In this document: positions 1 through 10,661 of the stretch, piece after piece
Numbering within the stretch: the stretch's first letter is position 1
How the letters are laid out: each line of letters starts with the position of its first letter
Assembly (NCBI GenBank): GCA_002900995.3
Contig: CM035309.1
Location: 868,001-932,000 of the forward strand
Source of the DNA: Ganoderma boninense
Lineage: Eukaryota > Basidiomycota > Agaricomycetes > Polyporales > Polyporaceae
DNA: 64,000 nt
Direction: 5' to 3'
Notes under the pieces: model-generated
Databases searched by the model: none
What the model was told of the DNA's origin: nothing
Seen by the model: the letters and a program-made list of their open reading frames with translations, nothing else
Position numbers and translations under genes: made by a program

Positions 1-970
1 TGGCGTCCGAAGGTGAGAAGTCGGGGTGGGTGACGGGCAGCTGGGATCGCGCCTCGATCTCCGCCGCAGCCTCTTCGGAGGTGTAATGCGGGTTCGACAC
101 GAGCATCTTCACACCACGGCTGTTGAGAGAAGGCATTCATATTAGATGCTAAATGGTTAGATAAGGTAGGAGGGGGACGCACAAGACATAGGTGAGCGTC
201 GGCTTCTCCTCACGCTTCTGAGGGGTCTTGGGCTCTGGCGAGCTCTGGTCTCCGCTGGCAGCAGAGACGGGCGAATCGTCGGCGAGGAAGGGATTGTAGG
301 GCGAGTCACGCTCAGGCAACGCCTTGCCCTTCGCCTTCTCCTTGGTGGGCTCAGGGGGAGGCGGGGTGGCCGGGCGAGGGACAACCACAGGCGCCCGTCG
401 GGAGGGTGGTGGGGACAGCAACCCACTATGGCCGCGGCGCAGGAGGTGGGGGGCAGGAGGAGGCGATGAGGACGGAGAACGCGTGCGGGAACGGGTCCTA
501 GTCCGTGCACGGCTCTTGATCACCCTATGGGGAGGCTTCCCGCCACTGGGGCCTGCAGCCTTGGACGAGCCAGCTGCGTCCTTGCCCATCCAGAACTCCT
601 CCTCGGCGCGAGCCTGGCTAAGTTCCTCCGCGATCGCATCTAGGGTCATGGTCTTCCGCTTCTTGTGACCGATAGACAGTTCCCCGTCCTTCTTCTTGCT
701 GCTGCGCCTATCTTCGTCGTCCTCCTCCGGCTCGGGGACCTCGTGCTCGTCCTCCTCCTCAGACGACGAATCGGTTACGCGAGATCGAGAGCGACGCTTG
801 CGCTTGTGAGTCGTGCGTGGTGGGGTGGGGGGTAGTGCGGGTGCTGCCGATGCTGCCCGTTTGGCTGGAGGTGGTCTCTTGGCTGCCATTGCGGAGGCTC
901 CTGCAAGGTCTGTGTCGGGAGCTGGTGCAGAGCCACCGTGTGGTTTGACGGCAGCGCGCACTCTTGGCAT
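1..970 (-). CDS. Serine/proline-rich basic nuclear-type protein, partial (cut by window edge)
   Basis: Exon 1 runs 970 to 183 and exon 2 from 119 off the left edge, with a GT-AG intron at 182-120 that keeps frame. I do not recognise the family. Exon 1 (about 262 residues) is low-complexity: a Pro/Ala-rich start, a run of Lys/Arg followed by Ser and acidic residues near residues 57-90 (nuclear-localisation-like), Arg-Ser/Arg-Thr repeats near 150-165, and Pro-rich segments. Just before and after the intron is a better-ordered stretch (TLTYVFRGVKMLVSNPHYTS) that reads like the beginning of a conserved domain. The start at 970 is the first ATG of a long open frame. A nuclear role is inferred from composition only, and the carboxy-terminal part is missing. 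Confidence 0.6.
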
Positions 971-1636
971 GGTCGACAGCGTTAGTTGTGGGGGGGTATA
1001 GAGCGATTGAAGATGATGAAGGGAAAAAGGAAAAGAAGGACGGCGGTAGAGGAGAATATATGGCAGACCAGGGAGAGACAGAGGCCATCACATCACACAA
1101 ATTGCATTCCAACAATGCCTCGGCAATTCCCCGTGTACAAATACGCCACAACACCAACGCCCGGACCAGCGCTTGGACCACCTCCTCGGCGCTTGCCAAA
1201 TCTATATCCACTGCAGCCCTCAACGTTCTTCATACGCTGGGCTTTTGACACGAGGAAGCTCGTATTGAGTCGATGGACGCCAATAACAGAGACCCGCCTT
1301 GCCGCCTTTTCCCAGTGCCATGGCCGCCCCGTCTAGCTGATCACCAGTCTGCTCGACCCTTCTTTTTCAGAACAGCGCGCGACGAAGTGAGCGAGCGCCC
1401 GCAGGTTTGTTCAGAGAATGTCCCCCCATTTTTTCCGAAAGGGTTGGGGGAACGACTGTTACGATGCACGTTCTGGACACATACGGCGCACGGTAGCGAA
1501 CGGTTTGTTGAGAAGAACCCAGCTAAAACCGCTAAGTAATAGTGAGTACGCCATATGCGTCTTGTATGCATATCTGGACAGCGAAGGCGAGCAGACGTAC
1601 AAACGGCTCAGGAAAATCCAACCGTGATATAACCCA
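971..1636. other. Intergenic stretch upstream of the partial gene
   Basis: No convincing coding sequence is visible. The open frames here are short, overlap on both strands and show no family motif. The region should contain the promoter of the minus-strand gene that starts at 970. Confidence 0.4.
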
Positions 1637-1639
1637 GGC

Positions 1640-2720
1640 TTTCGGCCCTCGACTCCCTGGCGCCACCGTCGGCCTTCCATTGGCAATCATCAGGACAGAC
1701 CGCAACTACATACTGGCCCCCTCCATTCTCGCACTCTTCAGACAAGCCTCCCGACGAGGGCTGCTTACCACCGGCGGCGGTATGGTTTGCTTCACTTCAG
1801 GGGTGTGCGCCCAGGCCATGGGGGAGTCTAAAGCCTCATCAGGGTGGATCAGGATCAAAATCCCCCACGCCTGCGCTATAGCTCGCACAAATGCGCTACC
1901 GTGCCTCTGGATAGACTCATGTATCGACAGATCAGTGGCTCCGACTTTCCGAGACCATCAACGCGATGTATGCGTGGTACGAAGCGGGGGAAGTGTGCTG
2001 CACGTATCTCGCGGATGCCCCTTAGAGAACCCCTGTCCCCTTTCGCAAAAACCTGTAGTTTACAAGCGGGAGGACTCTCCAGGAGCTCGTCGCACGCAGG
2101 AGATAGTCTTCCTGTCTCGAGATTGGGCCCCCGTCAACGGAACTCTGCTTTCTGCTGACCTCGCCGAGGAGACCACGAGGATTTTAGACCGGTTCAGCGT
2201 GGCCCAACGCTAGACGGGAACGACGAAAGTCGAGGGCCGGGAATAGTCCCTGCTGGAGATCTCGACGTCGACACTCTGCAGGCTGCGGGAGAGTGAGTGC
2301 TTCCGTGCTTCCTCTCCCTCCATCATCCACCGCATCTCGAACAGACATCATCTCCATACGGCATTCGTACGCGATTCTACTATGGAGCTCACCGTAAAAG
2401 CAATTGCGGAGATGTCGCGTCCCCATCTTGCTTGTTCTTTCCACGCGAAGGAGGAACAGCCTGAAACAGCTGGCTTTCGTCTAACGTCAGTTGCACTGTG
2501 TCTTGAGTGACTCCCATCCGTGGTTGAGCCAGCTCCAACATACGAGCGTGACGTTCGATCGGGAGGGTGCTGACGATATGACTGCCAACCCGAGGCTGAA
2601 GCTCGCGACGAGGGAGCTGTGCTTACTGGCGGTCGAAATTCCAATGAGAATGGTTTGCCAGAACGTTTTGCAATCCCTGTCTGGAGGTCAATGGCTTCCC
2701 AACCCCATTCGCAAGAGGTT
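1640..2720 (+). pseudogene. Degenerate HET (heterokaryon incompatibility) domain gene
   Basis: Classic HET-domain blocks appear in the right order but in different reading frames. HACAIARTNALPCLWIDSC (about 1866-1922) matches the block that normally reads WIDTCCIDK. A block ending MYAWYEAGEVCCTYLADAP (about 1966-2023) follows in another frame. Then come a TLQELVA-like block (about 2074-2093), QEIVFLSRDWAPVNG (about 2097-2141), FSVAQR (about 2195-2211), and a TTKVEGRE-stop-SLLEI block (about 2242-2280) that stands for the usual ETTRIEDRAYSLLGIF. Weaker similarity, such as DDMTANPRLKL, continues to about 2620. Frame changes between the blocks and in-frame stops mean no intact protein can be read. 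HET proteins trigger cell death between incompatible fungal individuals, and these genes are numerous and short-lived in Agaricomycetes. The limits are approximate. Confidence 0.75.
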
Positions 2721-2831
2721 GTCGATAAGAACGATTGAGAAGCAGTGAGGAAATGAAGGGAGGGACCCAACTGTATTTGCGTACTTATAACATCGTCACA
2801 AAGGAGTAGTAGAGAAGCGTGTCACCGACTG

Positions 2832-3718
2832 TTAGGGTAACCATTCTCGGACAGTCTCGACGAGTGTTTCCACTGCATCTTCCTCTCTCCAGAAGTGTGA
2901 CGCGCCGGCGACTTTGAGGACCTCGAGCTTGCCTTCTGTTGAACTTGACGCATCTGGTCGGTCGGCAGGTGGTTTCCGCAGCGATGCGACCCAGGAATCG
3001 TATCTCTCCACGATCGTGAAGTTATCGTCGTCGCCATATATGATCAGGACGTTCGACCGGGGATCATCAACGAGAGCTTTCAGCGCGGCCGTGTAACTGT
3101 GTCCTTGGAACGCCGTAAGCCAGTTCCTTGGGCCCATCGGGTACGACAAGAGGATATGGGAAGTCTTGACATTTTCGAGGACAGGGTGGAGGGAAGCAAT
3201 TAAGGAGCCGTGCGAATAGCCCTAACAAACCGCCGTGAAGGATAATGACATGCATTTTAACGAGCCGAGTACCTACAGCAATGACGAGAGAGGTGACATT
3301 GCCCATGGTGGACCTCGCCCACTGTACCAGTTCCTTGAGGTCCTCTCCTTCGCGATGCCCTGTGAAGGACGCCCAACCTGTCGACTTGCCGACCCCTCTT
3401 GAGTTGTAACGGATGACTGTGTATCCGGTTTCGAGAAGCGGCTCCGTCAAGAGTTGGAGGACTCTGATGTGTATGCCTGTAGTCCAGAGCACAGCTGGAC
3501 TCCAAGGAAGTGTAGACTCACGGGTCACTCATGCGGCCACCTAACCACGACCAAGGGTGAAGGCAGATAGCCAATTTCTTGTCGGCTTGTTGATCTTCGT
3601 TCGAATGAGGCTGAGGAGATGACAGTTGGGGCTCGACGAGAGTGTATTCGAGAGTGGTGCCCGATGGAAGTTGGACGATGTCTCTGCGAGAAGTTCGCAA
3701 AGGTCTGAAGTGAGACAT
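2832..3718 (-). CDS. Alpha/beta hydrolase
   Basis: Three exons (3718-3522, 3463-3277, 3221-2832) join in frame to give 257 residues. The protein has an early loop segment (HPWSWLGGR, near residue 60), a strand-turn YNSRGVGKS typical of this hydrolase group, and a nucleophile elbow GYSHGS near residue 130, where the serine is the expected nucleophile. An acid candidate sits in IIYGDDDNF, and the carboxy-terminal SHFWRE supplies the expected histidine, so the Ser-Asp-His triad looks complete. No signal peptide is visible, so it is probably cytosolic. The substrate is unknown; the family (peptidase S9/S15-like and COG2945-type hydrolases) is broad. It is divergently arranged with the methyltransferase gene starting at 4032. 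The start is the first ATG of the exon 1 frame. Confidence 0.85.
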
Positions 3719-4031
3719 TAATTCTTCTGTTCAACGACAAAGTGCAGAACGAATATCAGGAAACAAAGCGCGAGCAACTGAGATGAGCAGACAGAGAGAG
3801 AACTGGAACAACGTGGGGGAAGAACGGTGAGCAGCGCCCTGACAGCCTCTGCTGACGGACTCTAGGGAATGAAGACGCCCTAGATAAGATTGGTAAAGGC
3901 GCCTATCTTGGAATCGAGATTGGACCACTTCGGGAGATGGCTCGACAGTGTGGACTCTTCCTTTCAACATCCGCCACACCACCACAACCTCTCTCATAAA
4001 CCACCCACAGTCTCTTCCTCTCCGGTGCAAG
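3719..4031. promoter_or_regulatory. Shared divergent promoter region
   Basis: These 313 bases separate the start codons of the minus-strand hydrolase (3718) and the plus-strand methyltransferase (4032), so both promoters and both 5' leaders must lie here. The right half (about 3955-4030) is rich in CA/CT, as is common just upstream of fungal start codons. No clear TATA box was found for either gene. Confidence 0.5.
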
Positions 4032-5116
4032 ATGTCCCCGAACTACGATCCAAACTTTCCTGCGGGTCTCGACATCACGCCGCTTGAAAATTTACAATCC
4101 GGCGCCGACGCTCGCTTCGATTCCACCGCTCAAAAAGGCGCCATACGAACATACGGGATCGCTGGACGCATATGGTGAACCAGTCCCCTTCCACTCTCAG
4201 ATACTCTGCTTATGGCCTTTCTGTGCAGGGAAGCCTCCCATGCTATGCTCGCTTACCTCCACCCCCATCGGCATCTGCATGCGAGTTCGATCCGGCACCG
4301 TTCACGGGAGAACTGCTGCTCCAAAAGGAGCGACACCCAATCACCGCCATTGAGCTGGGATCTGGGACTGGGTTCGTCGCCGCGCATATTGCGGCTTGGT
4401 TGCGCCCGGATCTGGATCTCCTCTTCGCCACCGATCTGCCGGATGTCTGCACCCTCCTCGAGGCAAACCTTCGATCGTGTCCCGCAGTCAAGGTGCGCCC
4501 CCTCGCATGGGGCTCGCGGGACCACGTCGACACCGTGTACCAGGAGCTCAGTACACTGTCTGCGGATCGGTCGCCACGGTATCCTACGCACATCCTCTGC
4601 AGCGACCTCGTATGTCTTTGAACCTTAAGCATGAGCATCTGGAGCTGTGTCCGACGCATTCGCTTGCTTCGTCAGGTGTACTTCCCGGAGCTGCTGGCCC
4701 CTCTGCTCCGATCTTTGCTTCATCTCACCTCACCACCGCTTGTCGCACCCTCCGGTGCTACGTCGCCAACCGTGATCATCTCGTACAAGATTCGTAGCCT
4801 CGCCAAGGAGACGCCCTTCTGGAGCGCCTTCGGACTGTGGTTCGAATTCGCGCCCGTGCTCGTCCGGAGATTACAACCTACCGGTAGGGACCCACATCCC
4901 GACTCTGAATCTGCAACCGAGTGGGCCAAGTTCTCTCCTGGCGGCGTAGATGATGAGACGTTCGTTTTTGTTGCAACACGGCGGCCTGGATCGTTGTCGT
5001 GGACGATACCAGATGAGGACCATGCCCTACTGGCGGGGATAGGTGCATGCGGATCGGACTCTGCCAAGTCGGACGAGCAGTTTGAGCAATTGTTACTCAT
5101 GCGGATGGACCCATAA
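4032..5116 (+). CDS. METTL21-type protein N-methyltransferase, frame broken by one base
   Basis: Exons are 4032-4174, 4229-4609 and 4676-5116, giving about 321 residues if one frame break is ignored. Motif I for S-adenosylmethionine is clear (IELGSGTGF, near residue 110), followed by an acidic loop (FATDLPDV) and the family signature SDLVYFPELLAPLL across the last intron. These fit the PF10294 lysine-methyltransferase family (METTL21, yeast Efm6/Efm7), which modifies chaperones or translation factors; the target cannot be told from sequence. The phase of exon 2 is wrong by one base. EASHAMLAYLHP is in one frame and PSASACEFDPAP onward in the next, and the switch falls at a run of five Cs (4262-4266). 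Six Cs would restore one frame. This is either an assembly indel or a real mutation. Confidence 0.8.
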
Positions 5117-6437
5117 TCTGGTGGGTAGTCTGTCTCTTTATACCTGTCTCAGCTGCGAGGGTCCTTTCGCTGACGTTCGCATTCTACCCATCAGTAATCT
5201 TGGTGGTTTGAGCAATTATAATACCCCTATCAAACTATTTCTATCATTCGCTTTGTCCTCCTTCCAAGGGCGATATGAAGAAGACCACCACGGTCCTGCG
5301 GCTTGTGAGACATATCTTGACATCATCAAAAACGTGCTAGCACCTGGTTCCCTACGGCTACAGGTTGTTTAATGCATAAAGTGACTGCATGTTGACTGCC
5401 ACCCAAAATCCGCGAGAGCAGCCAGAAAATACACCAGTATCGCCAAATCTCAGCGGGTCGAGATCACGTTAACAACCATTCATGTTGACTCGCTGCGGCG
5501 AATATTTGGAATTAATGCGTCTGAATGTGGGGGAACGAGTCCGAGTCGGGACGGAGGGACCGTAGGGCGCTTGTTTGTACTCTGAGCGCCTGTAGCTTGG
5601 TCCAGGTCTGGTAACCTGTCGACTTAAACTCGACATCCCACTCGATTTACCTCCACCACCGCTGACTGCGAAAAACACGCTCAAAACAACCCAAGACTGT
5701 TTTAAACCTCATTTCTTACTTCAACGTTCGCATATATGAGGGACCTGGCCCGATGAGGCTTTCTTATCACAATCTGCCAGTGAGGCTTAGCTATTGTGCT
5801 ATCCTATACCCGACTCTTTCTCCTGATGTTTACGAGTTGCAACTTCCCCCAAGATATATTCACCTGCTGTGCGCGATGTCGCATCTCTCTATATTCACCT
5901 GCCTGCCACACCGGAGCTAGTTCAGCAACTGGTTCTGGAGGATCTGAATCTGTCTGGATCCGACATCTGAGATAAATCGGTTCGTTCATGACTAAAATGC
6001 GAACCTGTTGAATGGCTCACCCACGCACCATGTTTCATACAGGCTCTGGACAAGTGGTGCATGTATGAGTCGTTTCTCTCGAGAATGTCGACGATCCGTG
6101 GCAGGCTTGCGCCATAACCCAATCAGCCGACCCAACGATAACGTTCCTCGTCGTAAGGCGCCCGCGATTTGCCGTTATCTGTGCTACTTACCCCCGAGGT
6201 ATGGGCTCTCATTCGGCCTGTGCAGAAGGTCTGCCGAGAAGGTGTAATACGTGAAGACTCCTCCATACAAGGTCACGCGTGCGTGTCGCAATACCGCCTT
6301 CCATTCGCGCGAGGATGCAACAATCTACACTCACCGTCTGGAATGCACCCACGACTGTATAAAATGCCCGAGGAGGGTGTAGGAGTGCTGCCTAAGCGAC
6401 TTCTCAGTCACTTACTGCTCCACCTGCTTCTCCTTCA
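5117..6437. other. Intergenic region, 1.3 kb
   Basis: No protein-like frame is visible on either strand. It holds the 3' flank of the methyltransferase gene and the promoter of the dioxygenase gene at 6438. It is more AT-rich than the flanking genes around 5200-5340 and 5690-5890. Confidence 0.5.
6358..6364 (+). promoter_or_regulatory. TATA box of the dioxygenase gene
   Basis: The heptamer TATAAAA lies 74 bases before the ATG at 6438, followed by a CT-rich leader. Position and sequence fit a core promoter for a strongly or inducibly transcribed gene. Confidence 0.6.
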
Positions 6438-8904
6438 ATGGCTCCCGTCGCGACGAACGACACCGTGCAAGACCAGGTTTCGACCGGTCCCGTGAAGAAC
6501 GGCGCGGCTGTGAAGCTCTTCAACCCGTTCTACTCCCCAACCAACGGTTCCGACGGAAACGACGGCGACTACAAGTACGCGAAGTACAAGGTACGCGTCC
6601 ATGCTCGTTTCATCCGGATGGTTCGCATCCGCGATCCTTCTAAGCCGCATGATGCCCGCCGCCGTCCTTCTAGTGTTTCAGCCTTTATTCAATGTCGTGT
6701 TCTGACCCGCGATGCTCTCTGCAGCCTTTCTGGCCTGAGGTCAAGTGGGAACCCCTCAAGGAGTTCTCGGTGACCGACAGCGCGCACTCTGCGGATCCTG
6801 AGAAGAAGAGTTTGCTGTCCGCCGCGTCGTCGGTGACACACATCACGCCCGCCATCGGCACCGAGCTGCTGGGCATCGACCTTCGACAGCTGTCCAAGAG
6901 CCAGAAGGACGAGCTGTGCGTGTACAACCCCTGCTCTGTGATGGATCCGCAGGATTGACACACGTCGGATATGTGATTTTCAGGGCGTTGCTCATCGCCG
7001 AGCGCGGAGTCGTCTGTAAGTCGTCCGTCGTGATAGAGCGATTTTGTGCGACGGGGAGCTGACATATATCCTTTCGTGCAGTCTTCCGTGACCAGGAAAT
7101 CAGTATCCACGAACAACTCGAGCTTGCTCGTCATTTCGGACCTCTCCACAAGCACGCCACCACGCCCATTCCACGGGAACCTGGCCTTGAGGAAGTGCAC
7201 GGTATGTCTTTTGTCTATTTACAAAAAATTCAATGTACACTTTTATGCCCGAGTATCTGATATCTGCCCTTTTGCTGTCCGCAGTCGTGTACACCGACGG
7301 CACCCGCAGGCCAGACACCGCTGCGTTCTCGAAGATCGACCTCTGGCACTCTGATGTGTCCTACGAGCTCCAGCCCCCGAGCACCACTTCTTTGAAGGTG
7401 ATCACGAGCCCGCCCTATGGGGGTGACACGCTCTGGAGCTCCGGGTAAGTTTCTTCTCCCGATTTATTTGCGGCGGCTCGCGCCGTCGCATCCGTGAATT
7501 AGATGGGTCAGCTGACTACTGCCTTTCGGGCCCGCTATAGGTATGCCCTCTACTCTTCCTTTAGCCCCGGCTTCCAAAAATATTTGGAAGGCCTCTCGGC
7601 GGTGCACAGCGGGATTGCACAAGCAGACGGCGCCCGTGCCGCTGGACAGACGGTGCGGCGCGAACCAGTCGAGACGGTCCACCCTGTTGTGCGTGTGCAC
7701 CCTGTGACAGGCTGGAAGAGCGTCTACGTCAACCCAGGTAAATCTCCTCCCTATCATCGCCCGTTCTTCTTTCCCAGCCATCTTCCCTACTGCGTTCCCG
7801 AGACCACAGATCCATCACGCATCGTCCTTCCATGTCGCCGCCCCCTCCTTGTTAGATTGAGCCCCGCGAACAACGAAACTGACACACGAGTCCGATGTTG
7901 ACAGGCTTCACTCGCCGGATCGTTGGTGTGCCCAAGGCGGAGAGCGACGCAATCCTCTCCCTTCTCTTCCACCAGATCGCGTAAGTCACCCTCCCACCGC
8001 GTCTTTGCCTCAGCCCCCGAAGCTCCGCAAGCTTCACGCCCGACGAATCTTCCCACTGACCGCGCACCATTTGTCATCAGCGACAACCCCGACTTCCAGG
8101 TCCGATTCAAGTGGCAGCCTAACTCTATCGCCATCTGGGACAACAGGGTGAGTCTACGCTCTTCCTCCCATCTGCGCTGTTTTCCGTATGTGCCTTGTAT
8201 TGTATTTTTTCACTCGGTCCGTGCCCCTGCATTTCGTTTTTGTTCTCAACATTTGATACGAGCGCGTTCTCCCGCGTTGACATCATGTCCTTGGCTCTCT
8301 TTGACACACCTTCTCCCGCGTCGTCGTGCCCCTCGCCGAGTCGCTGGGTTGAGTTTTGGGGTCGGCCCTCTCTTTCTCCATCCGTATAACGCCGCCCGCA
8401 CCCCCATACGTAACTCTCCTGCGTCCTGTTCTTTCTTCCCTTCCAAGACCACCGTCCCTTTATTGTTCGTGTCCCCACCTTGATCTCTGCGCCTCGCTCG
8501 CCTTCTCCCGAGTCCCCTTCGCTGCCCTGCCCTGCCCGCACCGAAACACGATCGCTGACCGCCCGTCCCATATTGCTTCCGCGGCCTTCCATTCTCTCAC
8601 CGTCTCCGCGTCCACCCGGCGCGCCCGTCCCATGCACCCACCCACAACGACCGCACCCACAACACTGACACCGACGCCGACGCCGAGACAGGTCGTGACG
8701 CACTCGGCGACTTACGACTTCTTCCCGCACCCGCGGCACGCCCTGCGCGCGACGCCGCACGGCGAGCGGCCGACATCCGTCGCGGACTTCGAGCACACGA
8801 CTGGCCGCGTCGCCAAGGACTGGCAGAAGGACCTCTGGGAGAAGCAGGGCATTGCGGCCGACGCGCCGGCGCCGCGCGATGGCCCCCGTGGGTACAACGA
8901 CTGA
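6438..8904 (+). CDS. TauD/TfdA-type 2-oxoglutarate Fe(II) dioxygenase
   Basis: Nine exons (6438-6590, 6725-6915, 6984-7015, 7082-7201, 7285-7444, 7541-7737, 7905-7980, 8081-8147, 8692-8904) join in frame to 402 residues. The iron site is visible. LWHSDVSYE gives the HxD pair, and NRVVTHSATYDF, split by the last intron, gives the distal histidine. Downstream PHPRHALRATPHGE provides the arginine expected to bind 2-oxoglutarate. SVTHITPAIGTELLGIDL and VVFFRDQ are typical of fungal taurine/sulfonate dioxygenases, which release sulfite from organosulfonates; the exact substrate is not readable. No targeting signal is seen. The last intron (8148-8691, 544 bases) is several times longer than the other seven (68 to 167 bases). 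A TATA box lies 74 bases upstream of the start. Confidence 0.92.
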
Positions 8905-10033
8905 GGCCCGTGTGGTCTTCGTGCGGTCTCAGGCTGCCCGACGTTGTCGTCGTCGTTCCTCCGAGCCGCCGGATCGCCCTCGCCGTGTCAGTGTCAAGGT
9001 GCTGTTTGATTTCGCGAACCACCCGCCGGTTTGTGGAGCGGGATGACAGCGGGATTGCATTCCCACTTACTTAAGTATGCTTGTTGGTTGTTGGGTGTGG
9101 ACGTTGTTGGTCGTCACTCGCCGGCGGGACGGGGAAGTTGGGTCGGGGATGAGAGACGGTGATATAGTAGTATACTTAGAGCGTCCCCGATGGGTGGAGC
9201 GGGGGACTATCGAATATGCCGGCGTTTGTATGTGGTTGAAGCTAAACTGTAATTCCATGCACGGACCACCGTGCCAAGCTATTGAACAACATTAATCATG
9301 GCTTACCCGCTGCGGTCGCCCGCCGCGAGCGTGTACAGTTCGGTGTGCTGCAGTATAACGTACGCACGTATCTCGTGCGTCATGTTCATGTCTATAGTCT
9401 GCGCCTTGCGGCCAAACAAGCTCCGCCACCGCGACCACAATCAGGCGCACATCGAGCACTTGGTCGCCGACCTGACAACGTCACCGACGTGCATCCCCTG
9501 GCCTCTGCAGCTTCACCTCCCCGGTGACATGGACAGACGATCCGTCTGAATCCCGGAATGCCCCACCTGCCCACCATGTCCCCACCCAAACCTTCGGCGG
9601 GGTCGGACGCGACCCGCGCCACCGCCCCGGGAGCGAGTTCGCATTGAAGGTAACCTATGGCGAGGAGCCTCGGGAGATGCGGCGCCGCGCGATAGCATTT
9701 AAGGGACAAGCGACGGGATCGGCCAGGCGCGTGCTCAGCCTCTGTGGAAGTGGGAGTGCTCCGCTGAAAAGCTGAGGCGTGCATTTGGAAGACGGGGGCC
9801 CAAATGCGGAGCGCGGTGACAGCGCGCGCCGCCCGTCCAACCTTCGAGGACGCGTGCCGGCACAATAGCGTGCGCGGTGCCCCACATACGGGGACGAGGA
9901 TGGCGAAGTGCGGGCCTGGTCTTGCGGCTGGAGGGTTCTGGGTGGCACCAGGAGACCAGGAAGCGGGCTCTGGCGGTGGAGGGAGCGGGGAGATGAGAGG
10001 GAGGATCGATGATCGTCTGGGGCCGGGGTTCGA

Positions 10034-10054
10034 CGCGCGATGCGCGATGCGCGA
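10034..10054. repeat. Short tandem repeat, seven-base unit
   Basis: About three copies of a TGCGCGA-type heptamer stand head to tail, the first copy being CGCGCGA, within a GC-rich stretch. Confidence 0.6.
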
Positions 10055-10153
10055 TTGGATGCGCGCGCGGTGAAGGCGCGCGAGCGGAAAGCGACGCTGG
10101 AAAGGGAGCGGTTCAGCTGAAGATCGGGGGCTCGGCCGATCGATCCCGTCAGA

Positions 10154-10252
10154 GATGGGCGATGGGCGATGAGCCGAATCCCGATGGACGGCTGCATGGC
10201 TCCTGATTTATGATTCGTGGTTCGTGATTCATGACAGCAGCCATCGCCCATC
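10154..10252. repeat. Inverted repeat with 11-base arms
   Basis: GATGGGCGATG occurs at 10154-10164, and again overlapping at 10161-10171. Its exact reverse complement lies at 10242-10252. The spacer is about 70-77 bases and carries near-repeats of the form ATTCGTG/TTCGTG. It could form a hairpin in the flank between two convergent genes. No function is claimed. Confidence 0.55.
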
Positions 10253-10661
10253 GTCAATCGCCCGCGATGAGATCGCGTCCCCGCGCTCCCAGATCCCCTC
10301 TCCCCGCGCTCTCTCCCACCCCTCCTGCCGCCGCCGACAATCCAGATGCATCGACCGCGCTTCGTATTGCATTCTCGCCCTCATCGCAATCTCACCACCG
10401 CTACGCCATACACCATCGTCATTACGGCCCTGCGGCCACGATTAAACACAGTCCGAGACACAGGATTAGAGGATAGAAGGCTACACGACAACGCAAACGC
10501 TACGCATAACAACAGATGGACGATCGGGAGGCGAATAGAGAGCATAGGCATATTAGGCATATTATGGGATGCGCGGAGATGAAACACGAACACACACTGA
10601 AGAAGCACATATCAAGCAAACAACGCACAAACCGCACCTCGTGTGCGCGGTGTACATTACG

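Larger units (their letters stand above)
8905..10661. other. Intergenic region between convergent genes, 1.76 kb
   Basis: It lies between the 3' ends of the dioxygenase (plus) and GATA factor (minus) genes. No coding sequence is recognised. It contains short tandem and inverted repeats near 10034-10252, listed separately. Confidence 0.5.
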
